From NCBI GenBank assembly GCA_030152275.1, contig JASLHF010000009.1, forward strand, positions 1-14,326: a stretch of DNA of 14,326 bases. Direction: 5' to 3'. The notes beneath the pieces are model-generated. The model worked only from the letters and a program-made list of their open reading frames with translations, did not search any database and was not told where the DNA came from. The stretch is from Acinetobacter sp. (GTDB lineage: Bacteria > Pseudomonadota > Gammaproteobacteria > Pseudomonadales > Moraxellaceae). Below are positions 12,428-14,326 of this stretch, in pieces (positions within the stretch are counted from its first letter, which is position 1; each line of letters opens with the position of its first letter). Position numbers and translations under genes: made by a program.

Positions 12428-14326
12428 TCATCCAACAGCGTCATCGAGCGCTTTTTGCCTATTTCATAAATTTTTTGTTTCAAGTTGCGCATTTCGGCAA
12501 GGCTGGAGAATTTGTTAGATTTGAGTTTCTGCTGCAGGCATTCATACTGCAGTTTCGTTGAAAAATCGGCAGCCAGTTTGTCTGCCTGTTCCGGCGATGA
12601 GGTGTAATCGCTGATGTTGGCATTTTCCAGAATATGCTGCAGTTCATCATGGTAAGCGGCGCAGGCGCCCAGCACATAATAGCGTGACAGCTCTGGGTCA
12701 TCCGGCAGGTCATCAAAAATAATATTGAAAATATTCAGAATATTGAACAGCAATAAGTCTGATGAAATCAAAGCGCGCAGCGGTTCAAAATGTATATATA
12801 AATATGGATGGCTGATCAAAATGGCAATCACATATTCTTCTGCATCAATTTTGGTGCTGAAGCTGAGTGAGGCGTCATTATTGACTTGAGGCTGCCATTT
12901 ACGGCTAAAGCCCAGTTTTTCCCGGAAATACTGCTGCAGCAAATAACGGTATGAACCGCCTTTAGGCAGTAATTCGGTCAACTGGCGTAAATCGCCCATC
13001 ACCTGACTTTTACCTTCAGGCGAAGCAATATCATAATTTTGAGTTAAATGCGCAAATACAAACTCAGACAGCAGCGGTGCTGTATCTAATAGCCGTCTAA
13101 AGTTTTCTATACCTTCACGGCGGATGAGGGAATCCGGATCGTGGTCATTGGGCAAGACAAAGAACTTTAATTCCCGGCCATCATTGAGCAAGGGAAGTGC
13201 AATTTCCAAGGTGCGCCGGGCGGCTTTTTGCCCCGCAGCGTCACCGTCGAAGGCAATCGTAATACGGTTGTTCTGCTTAAAAAGAATATTCAGATGGTCA
13301 GTGTTGCTGGCGGTGCCTAAAGTGGCTACAGCGCCGGAAAGTCCATACTGCTGCAGCGCGATGACATCCATATAGCCCTCAACCATCAGCCAGTCATTGG
13401 CTTTTTGCTTACGCCCTTCGTATAGGCCATACAGCAGCTGGTTTTTATGAAAGACTTCTGAGTCCGGAGAGTTGATGTATTTGGGCTTAATCTCATCGTT
13501 TAGTGCGCGTCCGCCAAAACCGACCACACGGCCTTTGGCATCGCGGATCGGGAAAATCACCCGGTCACGCAATAGATCAAAGTCGCGCCCGCTGTCGCTG
13601 GTGCGGATTAAACCCAGCAGCTTTAGGCCTTGGATATCTTGCGGAAAGGCCTTTTCTAAATGCTGCCAGTCCTCAGGCGCATAGCCTAAGCGCCAGTAGG
13701 CCAGCGTTTCGGCGGATAAGCCGCGCTGCTTAAAATACTGCTGTGCAGAGGCGCTGTGCGGAAGCTGCTGTTCGTAGTATTGGGCAATATTTTCCAGCAG
13801 CTCATATAGATTGCCGTCCGGCTGCGCCTGCTCGAAAGCTGCGGACTGATCAAAGGCGGCGAATGGATCATTGCCGTAAAAGGCTTCATCCTGCTGCTGG
13901 AATTCTGCAAAAGGATCATGCTCGAAATCTGGCGCACTGATTGGTGCAGCAGGCTGCTGTTCAGGGTCAATTGTAGGCGCGGCAGGCGGCTGTACTGCTG
14001 CAGGAAGCGCGACCTTAGGTTTGGGCGCTTCACGCTTGTATTTAAGCTTGTTGGAGTCGAAATTGTCTTTGGGCAATTCAATGCCGGTTTGACTGGACAG
14101 GTCTTTCATCACTTCAATGAAATTACGGCTGCCGATATCCATTAAAAAACGGATGGCATTGCCGTTCGCCTGACAGCCGAAACAATGGAAATACTGTTTG
14201 TCGCGGTAAACATGAAAAGACGGGCTTTTTTCTTGATGAAAAGGACAGCAGCCGGAATAAGTTCGCCCAGTCTTTTTTAATTTCACATATTGACCAATCA
14301 CATCGACAATGTCGGTGCGATCGAGA
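12424..14326 (-). CDS. dnaG: DNA primase, 5' end beyond the window
   Basis: DnaG makes RNA primers at the replication fork with DnaB helicase. The frame is open to the right edge and the residues before the GTG at 14301 (LDRTDIVDV) are family sequence, so the true start is outside; about a dozen residues are missing. Numbered from 14301, the zinc domain has Cys19, His22, Cys40 and Cys43 (CPFH, CFGC). The RNA-polymerase/TOPRIM domain shows LRDRVIFPIRDAKGRVVGFGGRAL, EGYMD at 308-312 and DGDAAG at 352-357. A helical DnaB-binding domain ends the protein. A linker of about 70 residues (91-163) rich in Pro, Ala, Gln and DPF makes it longer than E. coli DnaG (581). It is convergent with hemA. The usual rpsU-dnaG-rpoD context cannot be judged here. 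Confidence 0.96.
   Translation of the reverse strand, partial: LDRTDIVDVIGQYVKLKKTGRTYSGCCPFHQEKSPSFHVYRDKQYFHCFGCQANGNAIRFLMDIGSRNFIEVMKDLSSQTGIELPKDNFDSNKLKYKREAPKPKVALPAAVQPPAAPTIDPEQQPAAPISAPDFEHDPFAEFQQQDEAFYGNDPFAAFDQSAAFEQAQPDGNLYELLENIAQYYEQQLPHSASAQQYFKQRGLSAETLAYWRLGYAPEDWQHLEKAFPQDIQGLKLLGLIRTSDSGRDFDLLRDRVIFPIRDAKGRVVGFGGRALNDEIKPKYINSPDSEVFHKNQLLYGLYEGRKQKANDWLMVEGYMDVIALQQYGLSGAVATLGTASNTDHLNILFKQNNRITIAFDGDAAGQKAARRTLEIALPLLNDGRELKFFVLPNDHDPDSLIRREGIENFRRLLDTAPLLSEFVFAHLTQNYDIASPEGKSQVMGDLRQLTELLPKGGSYRYLLQQYFREKLGFSRKWQPQVNNDASLSFSTKIDAEEYVIAILISHPYLYIHFEPLRALISSDLLLFNILNIFNIIFDDLPDDPELSRYYVLGACAAYHDELQHILENANISDYTSSPEQADKLAADFSTKLQYECLQQKLKSNKFSSLAEMRNLKQKIYEIGKKRSMTLLDE
13813..14031 (-). 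other. Low-complexity linker of DnaG with two DPFAxF motifs
   Basis: Residues 91-163 (numbered from the GTG at 14301) lie between the zinc domain and the RNA-polymerase domain. The first half is Pro/Ala-rich (KPKVALPAA, QPPAAPT, QQPAAPISAP). The second half is acidic and aromatic with HDPFAEF (128-134) and NDPFAAF (144-150), 16 residues apart, followed by DQSAAF. This region is disordered by appearance and is far longer than in E. coli. Confidence 0.75.

Overview
The window looks like a chromosomal housekeeping segment of an Acinetobacter-type gammaproteobacterium (Moraxellaceae). The evidence is the gene order hemA // TPR gene-lolB-ispE-tRNA-Gln-prs-rplY-pth, which is the Pseudomonadales arrangement, the short L25 protein, and the generally AT-rich DNA. 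No insertion sequence, prophage, CRISPR array or toxin module was seen.

Left part (1-4480): the first codons of a minus-strand gene (possibly trhO) diverge from a DUF1289 four-cysteine protein that starts with TTG. That gene converges on ribB across a bidirectional terminator. ribB (riboflavin synthesis) has a complete FMN riboswitch in its leader. Divergent from it is a two-gene membrane operon: a DUF2157-type polytopic protein and, overlapping it by ATGA, a GDYXXLXY-domain protein. A second bidirectional terminator closes this operon against panD (pantothenate/CoA synthesis).

Middle part (5033-7459, all minus strand): prs (PRPP synthesis), rplY (5S rRNA-binding L25) and pth (peptidyl-tRNA hydrolase), preceded by four identical tRNA-Gln(UUG) genes. 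The first tRNA begins one base after the ispE stop codon. A near-consensus promoter lies between the third and fourth tRNAs, so the last tRNA and prs can be transcribed apart from ispE. Two hairpins separate prs from rplY.

Right part (7461-14326): ispE (isoprenoid MEP pathway), lolB (lipoprotein insertion into the outer membrane) and a secreted TPR protein form a minus-strand cluster divergent from hemA (glutamyl-tRNA reductase). A 382-base gap, carrying an unusual start-less open frame with a CxxCH motif, separates hemA from the convergent dnaG primase gene, which runs off the right edge. This primase has a long Pro/Ala/Gln/Asp/Phe-rich linker.

The genes are mostly translation, cofactor and envelope functions. 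tRNA-Gln, Pth and L25 all serve the ribosome, Prs feeds nucleotide synthesis, and HemA uses a charged tRNA as substrate. The least understood parts are the DUF2157/GDYXXLXY pair, the open frame after dnaG and the primase linker. I did not find a clear-cut new multi-gene system.
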